Assembly: GCA_018366495.1 (NCBI GenBank) | Contig: JAGZHZ010000006.1 | Span: 1 to 64,000 of the forward strand | Length of the DNA: 64,000 nt | Reading direction: 5' to 3' | Source: Clostridiales bacterium | Lineage (GTDB): Bacteria > Bacillota > Clostridia > Lachnospirales > Lachnospiraceae | Shown here: positions 51,102 through 60,320 of the stretch, piece by piece | Position numbering within the stretch: the stretch's first letter is position 1 | Layout of the letters: every line of letters begins with the position of its first letter | Made by a program: the position numbers and the translations under genes | The notes under the pieces: generated by a model | The model's database searches: none | Told to the model about the DNA's origin: nothing | What the model saw: the letters and a program-made list of their open reading frames with translations, nothing else

Positions 51102-51131
51102 TTTTTATATAAAACATTTTTATATAAAACA
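51102..51131 (+). promoter_or_regulatory. tandem 15-bp operator-like repeats before the MarR gene
   Basis: TTTTTATATAAAACA occurs twice back to back (51102-51116 and 51117-51131). Each copy contains the perfect palindrome TTTTATATAAAA. They lie between the predicted transcription start and the ribosome binding site, where a bound repressor would block elongation or initiation. Confidence 0.55.
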
Positions 51132-51147
51132 AAAGAAAGGAGTTTTT

Positions 51148-51603
51148 ATGTCGGAGACAAGTAATGTTTTTTTATCAATTCGAGGAATGATTAAACTGTA
51201 CGATCAGCATCTTGAAGGGATTCGCACAGAATATCGGCTTTCTCATATCGAAATCACAATCATCAGTTTTCTCCACAATCATCCTGGCAGAGATACGGCA
51301 ACGGATATCTCAGATGTACGGATGCTGCCAAAAGGAAACGTTTCGCAGGGAGTGGAATCTCTAATTCAGAAAGCTCTGCTCATCCGCACACCGGATGCAT
51401 CTGACAGAAGAAAAATTCATCTTTCTCTGACAGCAGAGGCTTTGCCGATTGTTGAAGAAATCGAACAGGAAAAAAACAAACTTACATCCAAAATCTTCGC
51501 TGGCTTTTCGCCTGAAGAACTGAATCTGTATCTTGAAATGAACGAACGCATCCGATACAATGCGCAAAGAGAATTGAAAGGAGATAAGAAAAATGTCAAA
51601 TGA
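51148..51603 (+). CDS. MarR family transcriptional regulator
   Basis: A 151-residue winged-helix protein: YRLSHIEITIISFLHNHPGR, ATDISDVRMLPKGNVSQGVE and the wing RTPDASDRRKIHLSLTAEAL. It likely represses the MATE pump it overlaps by 11 bases. AAAGGAG precedes the ATG. Confidence 0.92.
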   Translation: MSETSNVFLSIRGMIKLYDQHLEGIRTEYRLSHIEITIISFLHNHPGRDTATDISDVRMLPKGNVSQGVESLIQKALLIRTPDASDRRKIHLSLTAEALPIVEEIEQEKNKLTSKIFAGFSPEELNLYLEMNERIRYNAQRELKGDKKNVK

Positions 51604-52975
51604 AAAAGACTTTCTCGGCACAGAGCCGGTCGGAAAGCTTCTGTTAAAATTGGCTCTTCCTACCGTCGCTGCCCAGATCATCAATATGCTTTATAACATT
51701 GTCGACCGTATTTATATCGGTCATATTCCTGACGTAGGAGCTATGGCGCTGACTGGTGTCGGAGTCTGTATGCCGCTGATCATGATCGTAGCCGCTTTCG
51801 CTGCACTTGTCAGCACCGGCGGCGCTCCAAGAGCTACTATTTTTATGGGAAAAGGAGATAAAGAATCTGCTGAAAAAACACTTGGAAACTGCTTTCTCCT
51901 GCAGATTCTCGTATCCCTTGGCCTGACGGCGATCCTGCTGATCTGGAACCGTGATTTTCTGCTTGCCTTCGGCGCAAGTGAAAATACGATTGAATACGGT
52001 GTCAAATATATGAACATCTATGCTGTCGGTACTATTTTTGTTCAGCTGACACTCGGAATGAATGCTTTCATCACAGCACAGGGATTTGCAAAAACAGGTA
52101 TGCTCTCTGTTCTGATCGGAGCTGTCGCCAATATTATCCTCGATCCTATTTTTATCTTCGGACTTCATATGGGTGTAGAAGGCGCTGCACTGGCAACAAT
52201 TATCTCTCAGGCGCTCTCCTGTATCTGGGTTTTATCTTTCTTGTTTGGAAAGAAAACTCTGCTCAAGATTAAAAAATGTCACCTTGGATTAAAGGCAAAT
52301 ATCATCCTGCCAAGCCTTGCTCTTGGATTATCCGTCTTTATCATGCAGGCCAGCGAGAGTATCATCTCCGTCTGCTTTAACTCTTCTCTGCTGAAATATG
52401 GAGGAGATATCGCTGTTGGCGCTATGACGATCCTGACAAGTGTTATGCAGTTTGCCATGCTTCCTCTTCAGGGTCTTGGACAAGGTGCACAGCCGATCAT
52501 CAGCTACAATTATGGTTCCGGCAATGCCAATCGTGTAAAGGCTGCATTTAAGCTTCTCTTAAAAGCAAGTCTTTCTTACGCTGTGATTTTATGGCTGGGT
52601 ATCATGTTCTTCCCTCAGATATTTGCTTCCCTGTTCACCACAGATGCAGCTCTTCTCGATTTCACAAAGACTGCTCTTCGTATCTACATGGCTGCCCTCT
52701 TCCTGTTTGGTATACAGATGGCTTGCCAGATGACATTTACAGCGCTCGGAAAAGCAAAAGCTTCTATCGCTGTCGCTGTTACAAGAAAATTTATTCTGCT
52801 GATCCCTCTGATTTATATCATGCCGCAGATTCTGAAAAACAATCAGACAATGGCTGTCTATCTCTCAGAGCCAATCGCAGATACACTTGCCGTAACTTTC
52901 ACTGCAATTTTGTTTGTATTTCAGTTTAAAAAGGCAATCGCAGAAATCACAAAAAAACCAGAACTTTCTGCCTGA
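51593..52975 (+). CDS. MATE family efflux transporter
   Basis: A 460-residue protein with twelve predicted helices in two homologous halves. MATE motifs include LLKLALPTVAAQIINMLYNI, FMGKGDKESAEKTLGNCFLL and GLGQGAQPIISYNYGSGNAN. Such pumps expel cationic drugs or metabolites in exchange for Na+ or H+. Controlled by the overlapping MarR gene. Confidence 0.93.
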   Translation: MSNEKDFLGTEPVGKLLLKLALPTVAAQIINMLYNIVDRIYIGHIPDVGAMALTGVGVCMPLIMIVAAFAALVSTGGAPRATIFMGKGDKESAEKTLGNCFLLQILVSLGLTAILLIWNRDFLLAFGASENTIEYGVKYMNIYAVGTIFVQLTLGMNAFITAQGFAKTGMLSVLIGAVANIILDPIFIFGLHMGVEGAALATIISQALSCIWVLSFLFGKKTLLKIKKCHLGLKANIILPSLALGLSVFIMQASESIISVCFNSSLLKYGGDIAVGAMTILTSVMQFAMLPLQGLGQGAQPIISYNYGSGNANRVKAAFKLLLKASLSYAVILWLGIMFFPQIFASLFTTDAALLDFTKTALRIYMAALFLFGIQMACQMTFTALGKAKASIAVAVTRKFILLIPLIYIMPQILKNNQTMAVYLSEPIADTLAVTFTAILFVFQFKKAIAEITKKPELSA

Positions 52976-53073
52976 GGAATCGGCTTCCCTCTGCAGAAAA
53001 CCGCAAATTTTCTAAATCATTTGCCCAAAATAGCTGGGCGATAGAAAAACAAAATCCTATTGCCGGAAACAGA

Positions 53074-53124
53074 AATCCCCTTCTGCTGTATCTTCCCTGA
53101 TCCAGCAGAAGGGGATTATTTTTT
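53074..53124. terminator. shared terminator between MATE and the pyrophosphatase
   Basis: AATCCCCTTCTGCTG pairs with CAGCAGAAGGGGATT, a perfect 15-bp stem. ATTTTTT follows on plus and TTTCTGTTT on minus, so it can serve both converging genes. Confidence 0.88.
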
Positions 53125-53160
53125 CTTTCAACTCTTTAAAAGTTATCTTTTCTTTTTTAT

Positions 53161-55338
53161 TTATCCAAACATTCTTCCGATCCAGTCAGCCAGATTGTGC
53201 TGTGCAAATACCGCCACAGCTACAAGGGAGATTGTGGACATAATCTTGATAAAAATGTCAAGGCACGGACCGACCGTATCTTTCAGTGGATCACCAACGG
53301 TATCTCCCACCACAGCAGCGTCATGTGCTTCACTGCCTTTCCCTATTCCTGCTATTCCGCCGGATTCAATAAATTTTTTGCCGTTATCCCAGGCTCCTCC
53401 GGCATTTCCGGCATAGATGGCAATCATGATAGAACAGATAGTGGAACCGATCAGAATTCCTCCTACAAACTCCGGCCCCAAAATAAACCCACACGCAACC
53501 GGCACTACGATTGCAAGAAGAGATGGAATCTTCATCTCGCTGATGGAACCCTTTGTAGAAATCTCAATGCACGTCTTATAATCTGGTTTTGCTTTTCCTT
53601 CCAGAATTCCCGGAATTTCTCTGAACTGTCTTCTCACTTCATCGACCATCTTCCGCGCTGCCTTTGCCACAGCCTCAATCAACATTCCTGAGAACAAAAA
53701 CGGCAGAGCTCCGCCGATAATCACGCCGGCAAGCGTCATCGGTTCCACAAGATTCAATACAAGTGCTGTGCTGAAATCATTGTAGGAATACAGATAAGAA
53801 ATCATCAGTGCAAGCGCCGCCAGCGCACCAGAGCCGATTGCAAAGCCTTTTCCGATTGCAGCTGTTGTATTTCCAACGGAGTCTAATGTATCCGTAATCT
53901 TTCGTACATCTTTATCCAGCTTCGCCATCTCAGCGATTCCTCCAGCGTTGTCTGAAATCGGTCCGTAAGTATCTACCGATACAGTAGCTGTCACAAAAGA
54001 AAGCATTCCAATTGCAGCCATCGCTACTCCATACATTCCAGATACCTGATAAGAAATGATAATTCCCATTCCCAAAATGATACATGGCGCCATACATGAT
54101 TTCATACCGAGAGCCATTCCCTGTGTGATTGTCAAAGCCGCTCCCTCCATCGAGGTATGCGCCAGATTGCGTGTCGGTTTAAACTCATCCGAAGTATAAA
54201 ATTCTGCAATCATTCCGATCACAACGCCTGCCGCCACCCCGATTGCAGCTGCAATCCAGACTGAAAGCCATCCGCAGCGAAATCCTAAGATTTTTTCCAG
54301 AGCTGCCGATTCATACTGTTGAAACGTGATATAGGATACAACTATGCCGAACAGCAGCGTCATACCGGACGCAATATAAGTAGCCATATTCAAATCTCTG
54401 TGCGGATTTTGAGACATCCGTTTTTTTAGCAGTAAAAATGCGATTCCGATACAACACGCAATCAGTCCCAGAGCTACAAAAAGCATAGGAAAGAGCACCA
54501 GATCTTTTAACATTTCATTTGTCATTCCTGTATTTTCTGCCAATGATTTGGAAAACATATGATATGCCAAAATAATTCCGGATGCGATTGCTCCGACAAA
54601 GCTTTCCAGAAGGTCAGAACCTAGTCCTGCTACGTCCCCCACATTATCTCCAACATTGTCGGCGATTGTTGCCGGATTTCTCGGATCATCTTCTGGAATA
54701 TGAGCCTCCGTCTTTCCGACCAAGTCAGCTCCCATGTCAGCCGCCTTTGTATAAATTCCGCCTCCTACACGATTAAACATTGCAACAAGCGAGCAGCCCA
54801 GTGCGTAACCTGAAAGTGTCATTGTGAAAGGACAGAAACTCAATCCGATCATGTTTGTGTAAGACGCCTCCGTGATGTCAAGCTGACCCATGCCGATTCC
54901 AAAAATCATATAAACTAAAAATAATCCAAACAACGCACATCCGCCTACGCATAAGCCCATGACAGAACCGCCCCGAAATGCAACTTTCACCGTTTCACCA
55001 ATGTCCTTCGTCTCTCTGGCGCGGTTTGCCACCCTGACATTTGCATACGTTGCGATCTTCATTCCGATAAAACCAGCTGATCCTGACATCACAGATCCAA
55101 TCAGAAGCGCTGCCGCTGCATGCCATGTTGTGATGACAGCCATCAAAACTGCAATCACCGCAATCACCGTGTACAGTACTTTATATTCATACTGAATAAA
55201 CGCATTTGCTCCGATCCGGATTGTGCCTGCAATCTCCGCCATCTCTTTTGTGCCTTCCGGCATTCTTTTCACTGTCACAAAATTAAATGCTGCAAATCCC
55301 AATGCCAGCATTGCTGCAATCATCACTAAATAAATCAT
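53161..55338 (-). CDS. hppA: membrane-bound pyrophosphatase, ion-translocating
   Basis: A 725-residue pump with about sixteen helices that couples PPi hydrolysis to H+ or Na+ export. Substrate motifs are intact: GGGIYTKAADMGADLVGKTE, IPEDDPRNPATIADNVGDNV and GDTVGDPLKDTVGP near the C-terminus. At the K+-requirement site the sequence is GNTTAAIGKG: alanine rather than lysine, which marks the K+-dependent group, where many members pump Na+. Saves energy from pyrophosphate in anaerobes. Confidence 0.95.
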   Translation of the reverse strand: MIYLVMIAAMLALGFAAFNFVTVKRMPEGTKEMAEIAGTIRIGANAFIQYEYKVLYTVIAVIAVLMAVITTWHAAAALLIGSVMSGSAGFIGMKIATYANVRVANRARETKDIGETVKVAFRGGSVMGLCVGGCALFGLFLVYMIFGIGMGQLDITEASYTNMIGLSFCPFTMTLSGYALGCSLVAMFNRVGGGIYTKAADMGADLVGKTEAHIPEDDPRNPATIADNVGDNVGDVAGLGSDLLESFVGAIASGIILAYHMFSKSLAENTGMTNEMLKDLVLFPMLFVALGLIACCIGIAFLLLKKRMSQNPHRDLNMATYIASGMTLLFGIVVSYITFQQYESAALEKILGFRCGWLSVWIAAAIGVAAGVVIGMIAEFYTSDEFKPTRNLAHTSMEGAALTITQGMALGMKSCMAPCIILGMGIIISYQVSGMYGVAMAAIGMLSFVTATVSVDTYGPISDNAGGIAEMAKLDKDVRKITDTLDSVGNTTAAIGKGFAIGSGALAALALMISYLYSYNDFSTALVLNLVEPMTLAGVIIGGALPFLFSGMLIEAVAKAARKMVDEVRRQFREIPGILEGKAKPDYKTCIEISTKGSISEMKIPSLLAIVVPVACGFILGPEFVGGILIGSTICSIMIAIYAGNAGGAWDNGKKFIESGGIAGIGKGSEAHDAAVVGDTVGDPLKDTVGPCLDIFIKIMSTISLVAVAVFAQHNLADWIGRMFG

Positions 55339-55419
55339 TTCCCGTCCCCCTTTTCGTTTTGTTTTATTAATTTAGCTCTGACAGAAGCATTTTCTATTTT
55401 TGTCCGTCCCTCCCTTCTC

Positions 55420-55447
55420 TTGTCTTTATTTTTATATCATAAGACAA
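55420..55447. promoter_or_regulatory. inverted repeat upstream of hppA
   Basis: TTGTCTT, 14 AT-rich bases, AAGACAA, about 85 bases before the hppA start. May overlap its promoter; no clear -10/-35 pair was fixed. Confidence 0.3.
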
Positions 55448-55582
55448 TTTATTTTATCCCGTTCTTTTTTCGCTATTTAAAATATTTTATCATATTTTTC
55501 AGTTTTTTCATATCTTTTTTATATTTTTTTGATATATTCAAACGATATCCCTTTCTTTTTCCAACTTTTTTCGATACAAACT

Positions 55583-55642
55583 AAAAAAAGGCAGTGTAAA
55601 AATACGAAATTTTTTGCCAAATAACGCATCTTTATACTGCCT
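55583..55642 (-). terminator. terminator of the membrane MerR gene
   Basis: On the minus strand AGGCAGTATAAA pairs with TTTACACTGCCT (one A-C mismatch) and is followed by TTTTTTT. It lies in the 336-base gap before hppA. Confidence 0.75.
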
Positions 55643-55674
55643 CTCTATTTCTGTCAAATTCTGTTTTCTTTTTC

Positions 55675-56511
55675 CTAATCTGGTCTTGACGCCAGTTTGC
55701 TGATGCCGCAAATCAATGCGCTTCCCAATACAATCGCATCCACAAACAGCATGATCACCACATTTTTTACATATCCGTACACAAACAGCACGGAAAAAAT
55801 CTCTGCTGATAATAAGACAAAACAAAGACAATTTGTCATATAATCTGAAATCACATCATTCATATCATGTTGAATTTGAAGTTTCCATCTGAAATATGTC
55901 CTGAAAAACATTCGGATTATCATGCAGCCTACAGGATAGAAAAAGATACATACTTTTGAAACGGTTGAGCTTGCCTCCCCTCCACTGTATTGAATTGGAA
56001 TCTGATTCGGCAGATATGAATAAGTCAGAATTCCAACCAAAAGACTGATCAACGTGATCGCTCCCCAGACCATAGAGCCTCCCCACGTATAGAGAAAGCT
56101 GACGGAATCCAGCTTAAATACTTTTTTATTTTCTTTCCAGTATTCAGGAAGTTTTTCTGTATATCTTTCGATATCCAGACTGTCATAATTGATTTCTCCA
56201 TCTGCAATCATTTGCCTGCAGATCTTCTTTGCCCTGTTCAGCTCTGAAATCTGCTCATTCAAAATTTTTTCCTGTTCACAGATCGCATCCATGAAAACAA
56301 TTTCATGGTTCATAATTTTTTGGATATTCTGAACAGAAATTCCCAATGTCCTTAAATATGCAATTTTTTTAATGTCATTCACATTTTCTTCTGTGTACTC
56401 CCTGTATCCATTTGTCTCGTTTCTGTCCGGAGAAATCAACTTTTCCTTTTCATAGAAACGAATGTTGGAACGAGCCAGACCTGTTTTTTCTTCTACCTCT
56501 TTTATCGTCAT
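55675..56511 (-). CDS. MerR family regulator fused to a DUF1648-like membrane domain
   Basis: A 278-residue protein. Residues 1-70 are a MerR winged helix (MTIKEVEEKTGLARSNIRFY; NETNGYREYTEENVNDIKKI), followed by a dimerisation helix (about 80-115). The C-terminal half has four hydrophobic segments: GSMVWGAITLISLLVGILTY, VCIFFYPVGCMIIRMFF, LCFVLLSAEIFSVLFVYGYV and VVIMLFVDAIVLGSALICGI. Between the first two, YLPNQIPIQYSGGEASSTVS resembles the DUF1648/SdpI loop. It would hold the DNA-binding domain at the membrane. Neighbour of the ABC cassette, which it may sense or control. Confidence 0.85.
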   Translation of the reverse strand: MTIKEVEEKTGLARSNIRFYEKEKLISPDRNETNGYREYTEENVNDIKKIAYLRTLGISVQNIQKIMNHEIVFMDAICEQEKILNEQISELNRAKKICRQMIADGEINYDSLDIERYTEKLPEYWKENKKVFKLDSVSFLYTWGGSMVWGAITLISLLVGILTYSYLPNQIPIQYSGGEASSTVSKVCIFFYPVGCMIIRMFFRTYFRWKLQIQHDMNDVISDYMTNCLCFVLLSAEIFSVLFVYGYVKNVVIMLFVDAIVLGSALICGISKLASRPD

Positions 56512-56651
56512 ACCTGCATCACCCTTTTTTATAGCAATATTAAGCTATAAATAAGGTTTACAGTCAAGTATTTTTTAATGCAGCGGATAAATTTACCCCA
56601 TTTTTTTATCTGCCTTTCATACAACTTCTTTTTCTATTTTTTCTATCTTTT

Positions 56652-57878
56652 TCAGTATACTTCTTTTTTTCGATATGTCAGATAAATAAGCGGAATCATC
56701 AGAACAATCAAAACAGAATACATAATAATCAAGATTGGAACAGCGCTGAATATTGTTCCAAAAATTTCATATAAATCAAAATGTGTCACTACCTCATTCA
56801 TCTGAAGCATCTGATCTGGAAGAATTCCCAGAACTTTATTCCACCATGGCAAGGTGCTTTCAGACAAAAATGAAGGAAGAAAAGTCAGTCCAAAAGGTAC
56901 AATCACTGCTGTCATGGACGAATTTGTTTTTGCAGAAACCAGCATTGTCAGCAACATCATAAATAAGCATCCCAAATATCCACCAAAAACGATCAGCAGA
57001 TATTCCTGCAGATTTGTAATGTTATACATACTCTTCCATCCGTCCATGCTAGACTGAATTGGACAATTTGCCCCATCTATGCCAAGAATTCCTAAAACAA
57101 GACCGCTATATAATAAAATAACTCCCCAGTAAATCACTGTTATAATAATTGTCCCTGCCTTTACTTTTGCCCATATTGCTTTATTTCGTCCATAGTATGA
57201 GGAATAGAAAATTGCCGTTGATTTCTGCTGAAATTCTCCTGAAAAAATTCCTGCACACAAGAATCCCAGTACTAATGTTGAGATCATCATTATCATAGGT
57301 GCATATTGGAACAAACTTTTCCATCCTGCCTGATAATCATAAGATAAAGGGATTTCCAATTCCTCGTACTTTCCAATTAAATAATCCTTTTCCTCTTCAG
57401 AAAACAGCTCATTCCCATCTCCTTGCAGCCATTGCTTCAAATTTTTAATGCGATTCGGATAAAAATCTTCCGCCATATCGGGAGAAAGGGAATCTGCCAA
57501 ATAATAGTTATAATCATTGAATTCTCCATAATCATAATTAAGCAAATTTCTTATATCCATAAATCCTTGTTTTTGACTGTAAGCGATGTCATTCTGCTGA
57601 AAATCATTTGACTGTGCTTCCGGTGTCTGCGAAATTCTCTTATTTTCTTCGATCACTTTCCTGATTACATCTTCCGTCAATTCTCCAGTCCATTCTTTTT
57701 TTAACTTTCTTATCTCTGATATAGCTGCAAATCCTCTTTCTGTATCACCATTTTGATTAACGTATTCATTTTCTCCGATAATAAAATACAAAGCTACAGC
57801 TACCACAGCAAAAATAATTCCCAACGCAATTTTGCTTCCCCTTTTTGAAAATACTTTTTTTATTTCATAATACGTCAT
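56652..57878 (-). CDS. ABC-2 type transporter permease
   Basis: A 408-residue membrane protein. An N-terminal helix (IALGIIFAVVAVALYFIIGE) is followed by a large soluble loop (about 45-185) and five or six helices (YAPMIMMISTLVLGFLCAGI; GTIIITVIYWGVILLYSGLV; LLIVFGGYLGCLFMMLLTML; SAVPILIIMYSVLIVLMIPL). This is the ABC-2 permease plan with an outer domain. The ATG at 57878 is six bases after AGGTG; an earlier ATG two codons before is possible. Overlaps the ATPase stop by 14 bases. Confidence 0.82.
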   Translation of the reverse strand: MTYYEIKKVFSKRGSKIALGIIFAVVAVALYFIIGENEYVNQNGDTERGFAAISEIRKLKKEWTGELTEDVIRKVIEENKRISQTPEAQSNDFQQNDIAYSQKQGFMDIRNLLNYDYGEFNDYNYYLADSLSPDMAEDFYPNRIKNLKQWLQGDGNELFSEEEKDYLIGKYEELEIPLSYDYQAGWKSLFQYAPMIMMISTLVLGFLCAGIFSGEFQQKSTAIFYSSYYGRNKAIWAKVKAGTIIITVIYWGVILLYSGLVLGILGIDGANCPIQSSMDGWKSMYNITNLQEYLLIVFGGYLGCLFMMLLTMLVSAKTNSSMTAVIVPFGLTFLPSFLSESTLPWWNKVLGILPDQMLQMNEVVTHFDLYEIFGTIFSAVPILIIMYSVLIVLMIPLIYLTYRKKEVY

Positions 57879-58752
57879 AATCATCACCTGTCTTCTCTCC
57901 AAAGTAATATAGAAATACATCTTCCAATGTCAAATTGCTTTCTCTTGCATTATAGCAAGGAGCTTGTTCTGACAAAATTCTCAATTCTATACCATCTGAA
58001 CATGTTTTCATATTAGAAACCTTAAATTGTTTCTGACACTTCTCCACTTCATCGCTTGCAACCATGCAATTCCATACTTTTACGGGTACTGATTGAATAA
58101 TATCTTTTTGTGTTCCAGAATGACTGATTTTTCCATCTTTCATCAGCAACACTTGGCTTGCAATATATTCTATATCAGAAACAATATGTGTAGACAGTAA
58201 CACAAGCCGGTCCTGTGATAATTCACTGATTAAATTACGAAAACGAATCCTTTCATTTGGATCTAATCCTGCTGTAGGTTCGTCCAATATCAAAATTTTA
58301 GGGTTATTCAGCATCGCTTGGGCAATCCCTGCTCTTCGTTTCATTCCTCCAGACAGTTTCTTCATTTTTTTATTCTGCACTTTTGTCAAGCCTACCTGAT
58401 GCAAAAGTTCGGTTATACGTTTTTTGGCAGCTCCAGGCCGCACTCCTTTAATGGAAGCAATATACATCAAATAATCACACACTGTAAATTCTGGATAAAA
58501 TCCAAATTCCTGAGGCAAATATCCCAGCAATTTTCGATATTCTCCATCCATTTGAAAAATATCTTTTCCATTACAGAAAATTTCTCCTGAAGTAGGTTTA
58601 ATCAGCGTGCAGAGCATTCTCATCAATGTTGTTTTTCCAGCTCCGTTTACTCCGAGAAGCCCATATATTCCATTATTCATGGTCAGTGTAATCTCATCCA
58701 CTGCTCTCATTTTCTGAAATTCTTTTGTCACTCTTTTAAGTTCTATTTCCAC
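57865..58752 (-). CDS. ABC transporter ATP-binding protein
   Basis: A 295-residue ATPase. Walker A GVNGAGKTTLMRML, Q-loop GYLPQEFGFYPEFTV, signature KLSGGMKRRAGIAQAMLN, Walker B ILILDEPTAGLDP and the H-loop LLSTHIVSDIEY are intact. The GTG at 58752 is preferred, seven bases after AGGGA; an ATG at 58794 lacks a site. Pairs with the permease. Substrate unknown; lantibiotic or peptide export/immunity is common for this arrangement. Confidence 0.9.
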   Translation of the reverse strand: MEIELKRVTKEFQKMRAVDEITLTMNNGIYGLLGVNGAGKTTLMRMLCTLIKPTSGEIFCNGKDIFQMDGEYRKLLGYLPQEFGFYPEFTVCDYLMYIASIKGVRPGAAKKRITELLHQVGLTKVQNKKMKKLSGGMKRRAGIAQAMLNNPKILILDEPTAGLDPNERIRFRNLISELSQDRLVLLSTHIVSDIEYIASQVLLMKDGKISHSGTQKDIIQSVPVKVWNCMVASDEVEKCQKQFKVSNMKTCSDGIELRILSEQAPCYNARESNLTLEDVFLYYFGEKTGDDYDVL

Positions 58753-58822
58753 AATCAATTCCCTGCCTTTCGTTTTATTCTGCAGTACTTCCATGTTTTC
58801 ATAATTATTTTCAACATTATTT

Positions 58823-59581
58823 TTATCCGATTACACTATTATTCTCGTAATATCTTTCACTGTTTTTCCATACTCTCCAAATACTGTAGCACACATAGAC
58901 AGCAGAAAATATGATAATTCCTCCCCATATAGGAATCGAAATACTTTCATAAATATTATCGCTCAGAACTACCAGCATCCAGACAGCAATCCATATCAGA
59001 CATAAAAATAAAGATGAAAATACATTTTCGCTTCTCTTGCTGCACAGAGATTGAAAGCAAATGCAACAAGTCACATTTAACGGCAATATAAACTGAATTA
59101 AAATATCCATAAATGTAATCTGCAAAGTAAAATTACTGACAACTAAAAATATACTCAATAGACATACATCCACCATTCCAAACAAAAGCATTCGAGCGGC
59201 ATATATTTTCTTCAATGAAAAATAAGCTGCCCCTTCTATTTCCATGGCTCCGCTGTTTCTATTTTTCCAAAGTTCTGGGAGTATCATTATGACAAAACTG
59301 GGAGCTACAATTCCCATACATCTTCTTATATAATTGCTGCTTTCTAACATGGATAATGTCAACCACAGAATGAAAAGTATCATTCCCTGAGCAGCCCACC
59401 AACGTTTTTGTATATAAGAAGCCTGCTGATATAAAAATTCTATCCATGACAGATTTCTTTCCTCTTCACTCTTCCAATATTCCTCTTTTGCCTTTATAAT
59501 TGTTTGCTGTAGTTTTTCTTCTTTGATTTTTGCATTCTTCTTTTCTCTTGCATACGCACGCAATTTTTTTTCAATCTCCAT
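58823..59581 (-). CDS. membrane protein of the sigma factor-ABC cassette (possible anti-sigma factor)
   Basis: A 252-residue protein. The cytoplasmic N-terminal part (about 1-60) is charged and helical (EIEKKLRAYAREKKNAKIKE and onward), then about six hydrophobic segments follow (AAQGMILFILWLTLSML; GIVAPSFVIMILPELW; MLLFGMVDVCLLSIFLVVSN; FSSLFLCLIWIAVWMLVVL; IPIWGGIIIFSAVYVCYSIW). A soluble start plus membrane body right after an ECF sigma gene fits an anti-sigma role, but no known domain is recognised. The ATG at 59581 overlaps the sigma stop region. Confidence 0.7.
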   Translation of the reverse strand: MEIEKKLRAYAREKKNAKIKEEKLQQTIIKAKEEYWKSEEERNLSWIEFLYQQASYIQKRWWAAQGMILFILWLTLSMLESSNYIRRCMGIVAPSFVIMILPELWKNRNSGAMEIEGAAYFSLKKIYAARMLLFGMVDVCLLSIFLVVSNFTLQITFMDILIQFILPLNVTCCICFQSLCSKRSENVFSSLFLCLIWIAVWMLVVLSDNIYESISIPIWGGIIIFSAVYVCYSIWRVWKNSERYYENNSVIG

Positions 59582-59583
59582 TG

Positions 59584-60096
59584 TCAATCCTCCTCTCCCA
59601 AATAAATTCTCAGCAGCTCTTTTGCTTTTTTTATTCTATACTTTACAAGCGGAAGTCCAATATTAACAATTTCCGCTACTTCTTTTAATTTTAGTTCTTG
59701 AAAGTAATACAGAATAATTACTTCCCGTAGCTCATCCGGGAGTTTTCTTATCGCTTCTTCTATGTCTATTTTACTTTCTACTTTATCTATTGTATTTTCT
59801 CCAATATCTGATATCTCCTCCATAGGAATATCCCGCTTCTTTTTATAATTATCCCGACACAGATTTCCTGCTATAACATACAAATAATTCGCCAATTTTC
59901 CACAATGGTGATATGAAGTAAATGTGTGAAAAAACCGCTCAAACGTTGCTTGTGCTAAATCTTCTGCATCATCGTCTGTCCATGTGTGAGATCTGCAATA
60001 ATTTCGTATCGCTGGATAGTATTTCGTCACAAATATCTCCATCGCTGTTTCATCACCATTTTTCATTTTATGAATTAAAAGAAAATCTGCATCCAT
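59584..60096 (-). CDS. ECF-type RNA polymerase sigma factor
   Basis: A 170-residue sigma-70-family protein. Region 2 lies at about 20-90 (FVTKYYPAIRNYCRSHTWTD; DDAEDLAQATFERFF) and region 4 at about 113-165 (AIRKLPDELREVIILYYFQE; LKEVAEIVNIGLPLVKYRIK). No region 3, as in ECF sigma factors. First gene of the cassette with AAAGGAGG before the ATG. Probably drives the ABC genes; a perfect palindrome AGAAAGTACTTTCT lies just upstream. Confidence 0.9.
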   Translation of the reverse strand: MDADFLLIHKMKNGDETAMEIFVTKYYPAIRNYCRSHTWTDDDAEDLAQATFERFFHTFTSYHHCGKLANYLYVIAGNLCRDNYKKKRDIPMEEISDIGENTIDKVESKIDIEEAIRKLPDELREVIILYYFQELKLKEVAEIVNIGLPLVKYRIKKAKELLRIYLGEED

Positions 60097-60121
60097 AATT
60101 ACCTCCTTTCTAAATTCTGTC

Positions 60122-60135
60122 AGAAAGTACTTTCT
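60122..60135. promoter_or_regulatory. 14-bp palindrome upstream of the sigma factor gene
   Basis: AGAAAGTACTTTCT, perfect, about 26 bases before the sigma start and next to an AT-rich TATATATAAT stretch. Possible operator. Confidence 0.35.
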
Positions 60136-60170
60136 ATTATATATAACGAATCAAGTATAAAAAAAGATAG

Positions 60171-60320
60171 TCAAAATATATTTTAAATTCTTTTGACTGT
60201 CCCTATACAAATGGTTTTACAGAAGAAACGAATAATATGATTAAGTTAATCAAGAGAAATGCTTTTGGATATCGTAACTTTGAAAACTTTAGGAATCGAA
60301 TCTTTTTATCCTTAACCTAA
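60171..60320 (+). pseudogene. C-terminal fragment of an ISL3-family transposase
   Basis: Open frame from 60171 to the TAA at 60318. PYTNGFTEETNNMIKLIKRN then AFGYRNFENFRNRIFLSLT matches the conserved C-terminal signature of ISL3 transposases (YSNGxxEGxNNKIKxxKRxxYGYRNFxxFRxRI in general form). There is no start codon; a TAG lies immediately upstream. Confidence 0.82.
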
